Shown here: in pieces, positions 1 through 5,744 of the stretch
How the letters are laid out: every line of letters begins with the position of its first letter
Position numbering within the stretch: position 1 is the stretch's first letter
Source: DATKZH01 sp964475955
Lineage (GTDB): Bacteria; Planctomycetota; Planctomycetia; Pirellulales; Thermoguttaceae
Length of the DNA: 5,860 bases
Reading direction: 5' to 3'
NCBI GenBank assembly: GCA_964475955.1
Contig: CAYYZY010000301.1
Location: 1 to 5,860 of the forward strand
Notes under the pieces: generated by a model
Databases searched by the model: none
What the model saw: the letters and a program-made list of their open reading frames with translations, nothing else
What the model was told of the DNA's origin: nothing
Translations under genes and position numbers: made by a program

Positions 1-104
1 CCGAACGAAACTAAAGTCGGTCTACCCGACAATTAAGCTGTGACAGAACACTAGTCGCATTTTGTTGTTGGAACAGTGCGCATTCGTGCACGGCATCTCT
101 CATC

Positions 105-998
105 GTGGTTTCCGATGCGACGACCGGTGTGGTCTATGTCGATACAGACACGGGCGCGCAGAGGCTACTCAGCGCGGGCGGGATGTTTATGGAGCCAACC
201 GACGTGCTGTTTAGCACTGAGCTTAACGAAGTGCTTGTGCTCGATACGGGGCTCGCGCAACCGGGATTTCTTTTCGGTGTCAATCCAGTCACCGGTGCCC
301 AACGCATAATCAGTCAGGGTGGCTTCTTTGTCGGTCCACGCAGGATGAATTTCGACAGCGACGGAAGTGTTCTCGTTGGGGATGGAGCTACCGCAAATGG
401 ACAGGGAGCGATCATTCGTATCGATCTCCACACGGGGGCGCAGACGATCGTTTCCTCGGCCGCGAGTTTCGTCGAACCCAACGGCGTGGCGGTAGATACA
501 TCAGGCCATATCCTTGCCATCGACCGGGGGCCCGTCGATAGCGATGGTAGGATCTTTGAAGTCGATCCGGCGAGTGGGAGTCAGACTCTTCTGTCGCAAG
601 GGGGGCTGTTGATAAATCCCCGCAACGCAGTCGTTGGGCCGGATGGGCGCTTGCTTGTCGTCGATACGGGAATCGAGCGGGGTGTGGGTCCAGGGGCGTT
701 GATTGCCGTTGACCCGCAAGAGGGCTCGCAGATGACCTTCAGTACCGGCGGGCAATTTGAAAACCCTAAGAATGTGCGAATGGGGTTTGGGACGGAATTG
801 CTTGTCGCAGACCTCACGGCAGGCATCATCGGTGTCGATGCCGTAACGGGCACTCAGCGGCTCATTTCGAGCGGGGGATTATTGGTTAAGCCCACAGGCG
901 CCGCAGCGGTCATCCCCGAACCGTCCTCCCTCTTCGTCTGGTCCTTTATCGGTCTGAGCTTTGCAGGGATCGGCTGGTTGCGACGTAAGACCGAGTAG
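105..998 (+). CDS. PEP-CTERM-anchored beta-propeller (NHL-like) repeat protein, 5' end probably incomplete
   Basis: Read from GTG at 105 this gives 297 residues. Seen: six repeats of about 42-49 residues, each with a strand ending V/I-D, then a [TSE]-G-[AST]-Q turn (residues 16, 63, 110, 157, 206, 248) and usually an S-x-GG-x-h-h-x-P element. This is typical of NHL/SMP-30-like six-bladed propellers. The C terminus is a classic PEP-CTERM signal: VIPEPSS at 269-275, a hydrophobic helix at about 276-292, then RRK. Known for the family: an exosortase processes such proteins at the cell envelope, so an exported protein is expected. Odd: no signal peptide follows the GTG and there is no ribosome binding site. 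The frame is open back to a TAA at 12-14, and the upstream codons (48-104) read LVAFCCW...SCTASLI, like a signal-peptide core and cleavage region. No ATG, GTG or TTG starts that extension, so the true start may be lost or frameshifted. Ligand or function is unknown. Confidence 0.85.
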   Translation: MVSDATTGVVYVDTDTGAQRLLSAGGMFMEPTDVLFSTELNEVLVLDTGLAQPGFLFGVNPVTGAQRIISQGGFFVGPRRMNFDSDGSVLVGDGATANGQGAIIRIDLHTGAQTIVSSAASFVEPNGVAVDTSGHILAIDRGPVDSDGRIFEVDPASGSQTLLSQGGLLINPRNAVVGPDGRLLVVDTGIERGVGPGALIAVDPQEGSQMTFSTGGQFENPKNVRMGFGTELLVADLTAGIIGVDAVTGTQRLISSGGLLVKPTGAAAVIPEPSSLFVWSFIGLSFAGIGWLRRKTE

Positions 999-1238
999 CA
1001 TAGCAGTCTGGCATAGGGTCCCAAACCACCGATGTACTTTGCGCGTCTTGGGAACTTGTAGCCGGGAGAATCCATCATGCCAGGCAAATGGGATGACTAC
1101 TGGGCAATGCAAAGGACGAGTATTCAACAAGGAATCCTCCAGTGGAGGTAATCGGGATTTGCGAGACAGCCCATTGACGATTTGAGTACCGTGACTGACC
1201 GTCAAGACCTTTATTCCAGTTGCACGGTTACGACGCAC

Positions 1239-1313
1239 GGTCCATCCAGTGGCGTCAGCGGAAAGCACCACATGTTTGTGCTTGCCAAATTGGTGACGCC
1301 ACTCCTTGGATCC
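1239..1313. repeat. long imperfect inverted repeat with nested hairpin
   Basis: Seen directly: the arm AGTGGCGTCA (1248-1257) is the exact reverse complement of TGACGCCACT (1294-1303). Beyond a 3x3 internal loop the pairing resumes, TCCA (1241-1244) with TGGA (1307-1310), and GG/CC pair outside a one-base bulge. Inside the loop a second perfect stem forms, AAGCAC (1263-1268) with GTGCTT (1278-1283). The whole thus folds as an extended two-tier hairpin of 75 bases in DNA or RNA. It lacks a T-run, so it is not an ordinary terminator. It could be a structured RNA element, a protein-binding palindrome or part of a decayed mobile element; the sequence does not decide. Confidence 0.6.
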
Positions 1314-1419
1314 GCAGAGACGCTTCGGGTCAGCTTATGCCGAAACCGGGGTGACTTTCTGGAGTTCTGCACGCCGTAGGCACCAGGACGTGAGCCCACC
1401 ATGTATGCAGACCGTTGCC

Positions 1420-1452
1420 GTGCGATAACCTAAAGGAACGGGGTGCGATAAC
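1420..1452 (+). promoter_or_regulatory. GTGCGATAAC direct repeat bracketing the ribosome binding site of the 101-aa gene
   Basis: GTGCGATAAC occurs at 1420-1429 and again at 1443-1452, the second copy ending directly before the ATG at 1453. Between them lies AAAGGA (1432-1437), the likely Shine-Dalgarno sequence, though at about 15 bases it is farther from the ATG than usual. The repeat is exact over ten bases. It might be an operator or a small tandem-duplication trace; no factor can be named. Confidence 0.3.
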
Positions 1453-1758
1453 ATGGCGACTGATGACGAAGACTTGAAAAGGCGGTTTCATGACGAGATG
1501 TTGCGGATATATGATGAAGCCAAGGACAAGTGTCCAGGCTACAAAGGCAATAGGTTCATCCAGATGGTAAGAAGAGAGGGAGGTTTTGAGACCGCGAAGA
1601 GGCTGCTAGTGAACCCGGATATCCAAGACGGCTTCACTGATCTTGCGCTTTGCGAATGCCTGCATCTCACGGCGGAACAGTTGATATTGCAGCCTGAGTT
1701 TGAAACGCTCTTTAGTGACAAGGAGCGGACGGTAGCACGGGAGCGACTCGGCGAGTAA
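1453..1758 (+). CDS. small helical protein of a widespread uncharacterised family
   Basis: 101 residues, start ATG at 1453, with AAAGGA about 15 bases upstream. I recognise the pattern, from memory, as a common hypothetical family of about 100 residues: an acidic N-terminal helix (E-x-L-x-x-x-F-H-x-x-M-x-x-I-Y-like, residues 6-21), then R-F-I-Q-M-V-x-x-x-G-G-x-E-T-A-K-R-L-L (34-52), then D-G-F-T at 59-62, then L-T-A-E-x-L-I-L-x-P-E-F-x-x-L-F (72-87) and a final basic E-R-x-x-A-R-E-R-L. Its molecular function is not known to me. It has no signal peptide or membrane segment, so it is probably cytoplasmic. Odd: residues 27-33 read CPGYKGN, where relatives I recall have a YNAT-like segment, and LALCECLHL stands where a tryptophan/glycine segment is usual, so it looks like a divergent member. 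It converges with the minus-strand gene that ends 49 bases downstream. Confidence 0.85.
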   Translation: MATDDEDLKRRFHDEMLRIYDEAKDKCPGYKGNRFIQMVRREGGFETAKRLLVNPDIQDGFTDLALCECLHLTAEQLILQPEFETLFSDKERTVARERLGE

Positions 1759-1769
1759 CACCATCGGTT

Positions 1770-1808
1770 ACGGACGCCCGGAGTTTTGTGCAATGCAGGG
1801 CGTCCCGT
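1770..1808. terminator. hairpin between two convergent genes, possible bidirectional terminator
   Basis: ACGGACGCCC (1770-1779) pairs with GGGCGTCCCGT (1798-1808) with one bulged C and an 18-base loop. It fills most of the 49-base gap between the stop at 1758 (+) and the stop at 1808-1810 (-), where a shared terminator would be expected. Neither strand shows a proper T-run after the stem, so intrinsic termination is uncertain. Confidence 0.35.
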
Positions 1809-2722
1809 CAATAAAACAAAATCGCATCGAAGACTGAGGGCGGAAGACTGTGTGCGTGGGCAAATCTCCTGGCCTGCATAGCCACAACTTCCGGTGAGCC
1901 GTCAGTGAACTGCGGAATGCCGAGGGCTCGGCACCCCTCCGTGACTCGTTTGTCAACGGGAAGCTCGCTCTCGATAGGATCGAAGTATTTGGAATCATAC
2001 CAATACGTGAGTGCATCACTGCCCCCAACGTGCCCCCGCAACGCTCTGGTCAAAAGACACTTTATCACGCTTTGATCGCGCCTCAGGAACATCACAAGCA
2101 TTGCCAGGCGTTTATGATGCGGGACCCTTGAGTTGGCATCAAGCCGACCCTCGTGCATCGACTTCACGAAACGGCTGCGCGGGGCTTCGTAGAGATCGTC
2201 GCACAGCTTGCCCACGAATCGGTAGAGGTTTCCGGTTACGGCACCGTGGTCTTGGACAATGCGAAGTACCGTCTGCACGAACCAGCTACCTAGACTTCTC
2301 CCATAAGCCGCCGTGTCCAAAGTGCAGACTGTCTTTTCTAGGTGAGGTGTTACGAGTTTTGGGTATCTTCCTTTCGGGATATTGCGAGGTGGTTTCTGCC
2401 AGGCGTCGTGTTCAATCCAATTCTTGGCTTTGGCGAGGTAGGTTGTCCAAATCGTGGTGTAACGTCGTTGCATGTTGAGCCAACAGGACAAAACGAACAG
2501 CAAGAGGCCCTTGTCAGGGTCCGGGTTGTGGAACATCCGCTCCGTAACCGAACGATATATAGTTGGTTCTGCCCACTCGGCGCCTGTATTGAATCGCATC
2601 TCGTCGGCCTTGCTCGCGTTCTGTAGCAGTGTTTCGGGGCCATCAACGTGACGCCGTAGACAACGGATTTCGCTCCGGAGTGCGTCGAAATCCAACGCGT
2701 GGCCTTCGCAGATGTCACACAT
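1808..2722 (-). CDS. uncharacterised 304-aa protein with possible HhH-GPD/DUF2400-like fold
   Basis: 304 residues. The start is well supported: GGAGG at 2730-2734 lies seven bases from ATG at 2722. I do not recognise the full-length protein. Seen: an N-terminal MCDIC (Cys2, Cys5), which could bind a metal or be incidental; a helical middle; then PHHKRLAMLVMFLRRD (201-216), ESELPVDKRVTEGCRALGI (251-269) and a C-terminal helix ending in VFDAILFY. Known: DUF2400 and AGOG-type helix-hairpin-helix DNA glycosylase relatives carry a K-R-L-x-M/F...LR segment followed by a P-h-D-x-x-V-x-R...LGL segment, with Lys and Asp as active-site residues. Inference: Lys204 and Asp257 may be equivalents, suggesting base-excision-type DNA binding. 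The 53-residue spacing is longer than I expect, and no clear LPGVG hairpin is visible, so this is tentative. No signal peptide or membrane segment. It converges with the 101-aa gene. Confidence 0.85.
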   Translation of the reverse strand: MCDICEGHALDFDALRSEIRCLRRHVDGPETLLQNASKADEMRFNTGAEWAEPTIYRSVTERMFHNPDPDKGLLLFVLSCWLNMQRRYTTIWTTYLAKAKNWIEHDAWQKPPRNIPKGRYPKLVTPHLEKTVCTLDTAAYGRSLGSWFVQTVLRIVQDHGAVTGNLYRFVGKLCDDLYEAPRSRFVKSMHEGRLDANSRVPHHKRLAMLVMFLRRDQSVIKCLLTRALRGHVGGSDALTYWYDSKYFDPIESELPVDKRVTEGCRALGIPQFTDGSPEVVAMQARRFAHAHSLPPSVFDAILFY

Positions 2723-2734
2723 CGCTTCGCCTCC

Positions 2735-3023
2735 AAGTTACCCAAGTCGCAGCAAGAACCGCACACGAGAGAATAGTCTAGGAGCTCAGGTCCTTGTCGG
2801 CAACTAACGCGGCGTACCCGCGCGTCGCGCTCTATTGTCGTAGCGCAGGCCACTGGTGCGTGAGCGCGCCCGAGCACACTCCGGGATCGGAGGCACTTTG
2901 TGAGCGCTGACGCTGCACGGTGCCGCACTCGAGATGCTTCGCAGCGTGGCGCCGCGGCCACGTGCGACACGCGGGGAAAGTGCGCAAGGGCGATTTCCAG
3001 CCTACCGTCATGGTCGGCCCGCC
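2735..3023. other. stretch without a recognisable gene
   Basis: This lies upstream of the 304-aa minus-strand gene and must hold its promoter, but I see no -35/-10 pair good enough to mark. Several frames are open because of the high GC from about 2810 onward, but none has a ribosome binding site with family-like sequence. The right end may carry decayed upstream sequence of the secreted-protein remnant that starts at about 3024. Confidence 0.5.
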
Positions 3024-3179
3024 GGCTTCGTCTCCGTGCAGGCGCCGTACGAAGGCGGCACCCTGGTGACGAAACCGTTCCGCTTCTGCGGAAACGAGCT
3101 GCGGCTGAACTTCTCGACCTCGGTGGTAGGCTGGATCAAGGTGGAGCTTCAGGACGTCGCCGGCCAGCTGCTGCCGGGC
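3024..3179 (+). pseudogene. remnant of a large planctomycete secreted protein (sialidase-like or hydrolase-associated C-terminal domain)
   Basis: 52 codons read GFVSVQAPYEGG, then TLVTKPFRFCGNELRLNFST, then SVVGWIKVELQDVAGQLLPG. Known, from memory: large exported proteins of planctomycetes and Verrucomicrobia, often annotated as hypothetical or exo-alpha-sialidase-like, carry a C-terminal segment of the form DGFVS-x-x-A-x-Y-x-GGEL-x-TKP-x-x-F-x-G-x-x-L-x-L-N-x-STSA-x-G-x-h-x-V-E-h-QD-x-x-G-x-x-h-PG. The match runs the whole length. Upstream (AYRHGRPA, where R-x-DGFVS is usual) and downstream (GPHGRNAGVAPP) the similarity stops at once and there is no matching start or continuation, so this is a decayed fragment of a gene that would normally be several hundred codons longer. 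The domain identity is fairly sure; the enzyme class of the parent gene cannot be told. Confidence 0.6.
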
Positions 3180-3280
3180 CCACACGGGCGAAATGCGGGC
3201 GTCGCCCCCCCCAGGCGGGGAAGCCACATGTCCTTCCTTCCCACCAAGTCGCGATGGGCCCTCCCCCAAATCGAGTTCCT

Positions 3281-3308
3281 TCGCGGAAATCGGCGAATCC
3301 GCGATTTT
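3281..3308 (+). terminator. terminator-like hairpin with T-run
   Basis: TCGCGGA (3281-3287) and TCCGCGA (3298-3304) form a perfect seven-base stem around a ten-base loop, followed directly by TTTT (3305-3308). This is the form of an intrinsic terminator on the plus strand. It lies about 100 bases after the secreted-protein remnant, so it may be the terminator of that lost gene. Confidence 0.45.
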
Positions 3309-3409
3309 CCTGCTTGGCGATGGGGCGATTGGACTCATCGCTGCATGCGAACGCTGACCCATGCACGCTGCGGCTTTCAGTTCCCCCCGTGTTTCAGGGA
3401 GACGTAGTC

Positions 3410-3454
3410 ATGGCGAAGCGCACCACCAGCTCCACCCGTGTTCCCATTGGCTAA
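3410..3454 (+). CDS. orphan 14-codon reading frame with strong ribosome binding site
   Basis: ATG at 3410 is preceded by AGGGAG (3396-3401) at eight bases, one of the best initiation sites in the window. The frame codes for MAKRTTSSTRVPIG and then stops. The peptide is basic and Ser/Thr-rich and resembles the N terminus of a longer protein, so I infer a 5' stub of a gene whose body has been deleted or replaced. A leader or small peptide is possible. It ends 35 bases from the comM stop, which runs in the opposite direction. Confidence 0.25.
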   Translation: MAKRTTSSTRVPIG

Positions 3455-3489
3455 GCGTGGCGACCGCTTGCTGCCGCGTCAACCGCAGC

Positions 3490-5028
3490 TCACGTCCACA
3501 GACTCCGGTCGAGCATGCGGTAGTTGATGGCCTCGTTGAGGTGCGCCGGCTGGATGCGGTCGCCGCGGTCGAGGTCGGCGATGGTGCGGGCCGTGCGGAG
3601 GACCTTGTCGTGGGCCCGGGCGGAGAGGCCGAGGTCGGTCATCGAGGCCTTGAGCAGGTTGTGGCCCTCGGCGTCCAGACGGCAGTGCCGGCGCGTCTGC
3701 CGGTGCGTCATGTCGGCGTTGTGCCGCGTGGCCGTCCCCTGGAACCGGGCCGCCTGGACCTGCCGGGCGGCGACGACCTGCTCGCGCATCTCGGCGCTCG
3801 AAGTCCCCTGCGCGCTGCCGGAAAGCTCCCGAAACGGCACCGCGGGGACCTCGATGTGGATGTCGATCCGGTCCAACAGCGGCCCCGATATCTTCGACAT
3901 GTACCGCTCGATCTGCGGCACGCTGCAATGGCACTGGCGGCGCGAGTCGTTCCGATACCCACACGGGCAGGGGTTCAAAGCCACCACCAGCATGAAGTTC
4001 GCCGGGAAAGTGGTGCTCGACAGCGCCCGGGAGATCGTCACGACGCCGTCTTCGAGCGGCTGGCGCAGGACTTCCAGGGTGCGGCGGTTGAACTCGGGCA
4101 GCTCGTCGAGGAAGAGCACGCCGTTGTGGGCCAGGCTGATCTCGCCGGGCGACGGGGTCGACCCGCCGCCGACCAGGCCGGCGTCGCTGATCGTGTGGTG
4201 GGGCGAACGGTAGGGGCGCGTGGCCAGCAGCGGGCGGCCCGGCTGGAGGCGGCCCAGGGCGCTGTAGACGCGCGTCGTCTCGATCGACTCCTCCGCTTCC
4301 AGGTCGGGCAGGATGGTCGGCAGGCGCTTGGCCAGCATCGTCTTGCCCGAGCCGGGCGGGCCGAGCATCAGCACGTTGTGTCCTCCGGCGGCCGCCACGG
4401 TCAACGCCCGCTTGGCCATCTCCTGGCCGCGCACGTCGGCGAAATCGTCGTCGTAGCTGGAAAGCTCGCGGAACAGGTCGTCCAACCGGGAGGGCTCCGG
4501 CTCGATCTCGACCTGGCCGGCCAGAAACCCTACAGCCTGGGCCAGGCTGTCGACCGGGATCACCTCGACCCGCTCCACCACGGCCGCCTCGGCCGCGCTG
4601 GCACGCGGGACGAGCATGCCGCGGAGCCCGTTCTGCCGGGCGGCCGCGATGGCCATCGACAGGGCCCCCTTGGCCGGGCGCGTGCTGCCGTCCAGCGCCA
4701 GCTCGCCGACCACGGCGTACTCCTCGAATCGCTCCGAGCGGAGCTGCCCGCTGCCGGCCAGGATGCCCACGGTGATCGGCAGGTCGAACGAGGCGGCCTG
4801 TTTGGGCAGTTCGGCCGGGGCCAGGTTGATGACCACGCGGCTGCGCGGCTTCTGGAAGCCGGAATTGACGATCGCCCGTTCCACCCGGTGCGTGCTCTCC
4901 TTGACGGCCGCTTCGGGCAGGCCGACGAGCACGGTTTTGGGGAGTCCGCTGGGGGCGACGTCGACCTCCACCTCGACCGGCACGGCCTCGATGCCCAGAA
5001 GCGAGAAAGTGTTCAACTTGGCCAGCAT
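3490..5028 (-). CDS. comM: YifB/ComM family Mg chelatase-like AAA+ ATPase
   Basis: 512 residues from ATG at 5028, close to the usual 500-510 for the family. Known: ComM is a hexameric helicase that drives branch migration of incoming single-stranded DNA during natural transformation. It is cytoplasmic, and it is also conserved in species not known to be competent. Seen, numbered from this start: an N-terminal ChlI/Lon-S5-like domain (about 1-175) beginning LAKLNTFSLLGIEA; Walker A GPPGSGKT at 223-230; Walker B VLFLDELPEF at 304-313; a cysteine cluster C354, C356, C366, C368 (CPCGYRN...CHC), probably zinc-binding; LLDRIDIHIEVP with Arg387; and a C-terminal Mg-chelatase domain with LGLSARAHDKVLRTARTIADL. 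All key residues are present, so it looks intact. Start choice: the frame is open to 5148, but the extra 40 residues come from a dispersed repeat and lack family similarity, whereas the conserved MLAKLN begins here. No good Shine-Dalgarno precedes it. The DinB gene ends 169 bases upstream on the same strand. Confidence 0.96.
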   Translation of the reverse strand: MLAKLNTFSLLGIEAVPVEVEVDVAPSGLPKTVLVGLPEAAVKESTHRVERAIVNSGFQKPRSRVVINLAPAELPKQAASFDLPITVGILAGSGQLRSERFEEYAVVGELALDGSTRPAKGALSMAIAAARQNGLRGMLVPRASAAEAAVVERVEVIPVDSLAQAVGFLAGQVEIEPEPSRLDDLFRELSSYDDDFADVRGQEMAKRALTVAAAGGHNVLMLGPPGSGKTMLAKRLPTILPDLEAEESIETTRVYSALGRLQPGRPLLATRPYRSPHHTISDAGLVGGGSTPSPGEISLAHNGVLFLDELPEFNRRTLEVLRQPLEDGVVTISRALSSTTFPANFMLVVALNPCPCGYRNDSRRQCHCSVPQIERYMSKISGPLLDRIDIHIEVPAVPFRELSGSAQGTSSAEMREQVVAARQVQAARFQGTATRHNADMTHRQTRRHCRLDAEGHNLLKASMTDLGLSARAHDKVLRTARTIADLDRGDRIQPAHLNEAINYRMLDRSLWT

Positions 5029-5068
5029 GCCAACGCGCCCGATTTCGCCGCCCCACAGAAGGGCCAGG

Positions 5069-5174
5069 ACCAAGCCCCCCAAGCAAGCCGATTCCCCGGA
5101 ACGCATTCTGACCGACCGGGGCCGGGAGTGCAAGCGGCTTGGCGGCATGCCCAGGCAAGCGTGGGCATGGCACC
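5069..5174 (-). repeat. 106-bp dispersed repeat, copy A
   Basis: From ACCAAGCCCC to GGGCATGGCACC this aligns by eye to 5745-5850 over 107 columns with 17 mismatches and two one-base gaps (about 82% identity), in the same orientation and of equal length. It fills most of the gap between the DinB stop (5198) and the comM start (5028). Its right end holds an inverted repeat (5146-5169) with one mispair, CATGCCCAGGC/GCGTGGGCATG. The inner motifs ACCAAGC and GCTTGGC are also partly complementary. It is noncoding; it reads open in comM's frame only by chance. The strand is assigned arbitrarily to match the neighbouring genes. Confidence 0.8.
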
Positions 5175-5197
5175 AGGCAGGGCAGCCGTGGCGCCGG

Positions 5198-5674
5198 TCA
5201 ATCCTGCCAGGCGCCGAGGCAACGGCGAAGGAGGATCAACTGGCCCAGGTGATACGCGTTGTGGTCGGCCACCAGCAAGGCTTCCCGAAGGATGGTCTGG
5301 CCGTCACCATGGGGGATGGGAGCGTAGAGGTCGGTATCGGGATCGTCGACCAGGTCGATCATCGCCTGCAAGTCGGCCCGAAGCGCCGCCACGCTCCGGT
5401 CCCACGATCGCGAGTCGGGCGGAGCATCCCCATCGGGCCAGTAGCCGTCCGGGAACTCGGGCGAGACGTGCTCCGCGTTTCGGCAGAACTCGAGAATATC
5501 CCACTGGGCGATCCGCATATGCTCCAACAAGCGCCACGGCGTATGCGGAACCCCCTCGACCTTTGCCCCCCTCCGCTCGTCGGGCAGACCGCCAACGGCC
5601 TGCTCGAAATCCCCATGCGCTCCCCCGCCTTTGAGCACATACACAACGTGCTCCCGCAGTGCTCGATCCGACAT
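5198..5674 (-). CDS. DinB-like four-helix-bundle protein with histidine metal triad
   Basis: 158 residues from ATG at 5674; a GTG three bases earlier would add one residue. I prefer ATG because the G-rich ribosome site GGCGGGGG (5683-5690 on the plus coordinates) then lies about eight bases away. Seen, numbered from ATG: an N-terminal helix REHVVYVLKGGGAHGDFEQA; HTPWRLLEHMRIAQWDILEF with His52; and DHNAYHLGQLILLRR with His138 and His142. Known: in the DinB/YfiT superfamily three histidines on the first long helices and the last helix bind a divalent metal. Members include thiol-dependent transferases and many proteins of unknown role; the original DinB was DNA-damage inducible in Bacillus. 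All three histidines are present and the length is typical (150-170). Substrate and role cannot be told. It is cytoplasmic, with no signal peptide. It precedes comM on the same strand, with repeat copy A between, and repeat copy B lies about 70 bases upstream. Confidence 0.9.
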   Translation of the reverse strand: MSDRALREHVVYVLKGGGAHGDFEQAVGGLPDERRGAKVEGVPHTPWRLLEHMRIAQWDILEFCRNAEHVSPEFPDGYWPDGDAPPDSRSWDRSVAALRADLQAMIDLVDDPDTDLYAPIPHGDGQTILREALLVADHNAYHLGQLILLRRCLGAWQD

Positions 5675-5744
5675 CACGCATTCCCCCGCCTATTGCGGCC
5701 CTTTCACGTTGGAGGTACTTCCGCCGCCTCAAAGAAAGATGGGA

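Larger units (their letters stand above)
999..1452. other. gene-free stretch of 454 bases between the PEP-CTERM gene and the 101-aa gene
   Basis: No convincing coding region is visible on either strand; the open frames are short and look like no family I know. It holds the palindrome at 1239-1313 and a 10-bp direct repeat next to the following gene, both listed separately. A 24-codon frame at 1077-1151, preceded by GGGAG about ten bases upstream, is the only small frame with a ribosome-site-like sequence, and I cannot support it further. No clear terminator with a T-run follows the stop at 998. Confidence 0.5.

Noticed and set aside
1077..1151. 24-codon plus-strand frame reading MPGKWDDYWAMQRTS...
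   Set aside because: It has a weak GGGAG upstream and a protein-like composition, but no family match and no neighbour to support it.
879..1271. 130-codon minus-strand frame with SADATGW, recalling the DETGW motif of IS66-type transposases
   Set aside because: Only a few residues match, the surrounding residues do not resemble a transposase, and part of the frame overlaps the PEP-CTERM gene.
1401..1433. 10-codon frame just before the 101-aa gene, as a leader peptide
   Set aside because: It has no well-spaced ribosome site and no attenuator structure; frames this short occur by chance.
1239..1808. Integron cassette idea: short gene between two hairpins
   Set aside because: Neither hairpin shows RYYYAAC/GTTRRRY core sites in the right positions, and the second hairpin lies between convergent genes.
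2900..3407. Longer plus-strand frames spanning the secreted-protein remnant as an intact gene
   Set aside because: Only 3024-3179 resembles any protein family; both flanks are Arg/Pro-rich and lack a ribosome site.
3479..5173. 564-codon minus-strand frame overlapping comM in another frame
   Set aside because: The product is Arg/Gly/Pro-rich without motifs; the comM frame with Walker A and B and Cys cluster is clearly the real one.
3361..5634. 757-codon open frame on the plus strand across the comM and DinB genes
   Set aside because: It is antisense to two well-recognised genes. The product is low-complexity Arg/Gly/His/Ala-rich with no domain, as expected from a GC-rich complementary strand.
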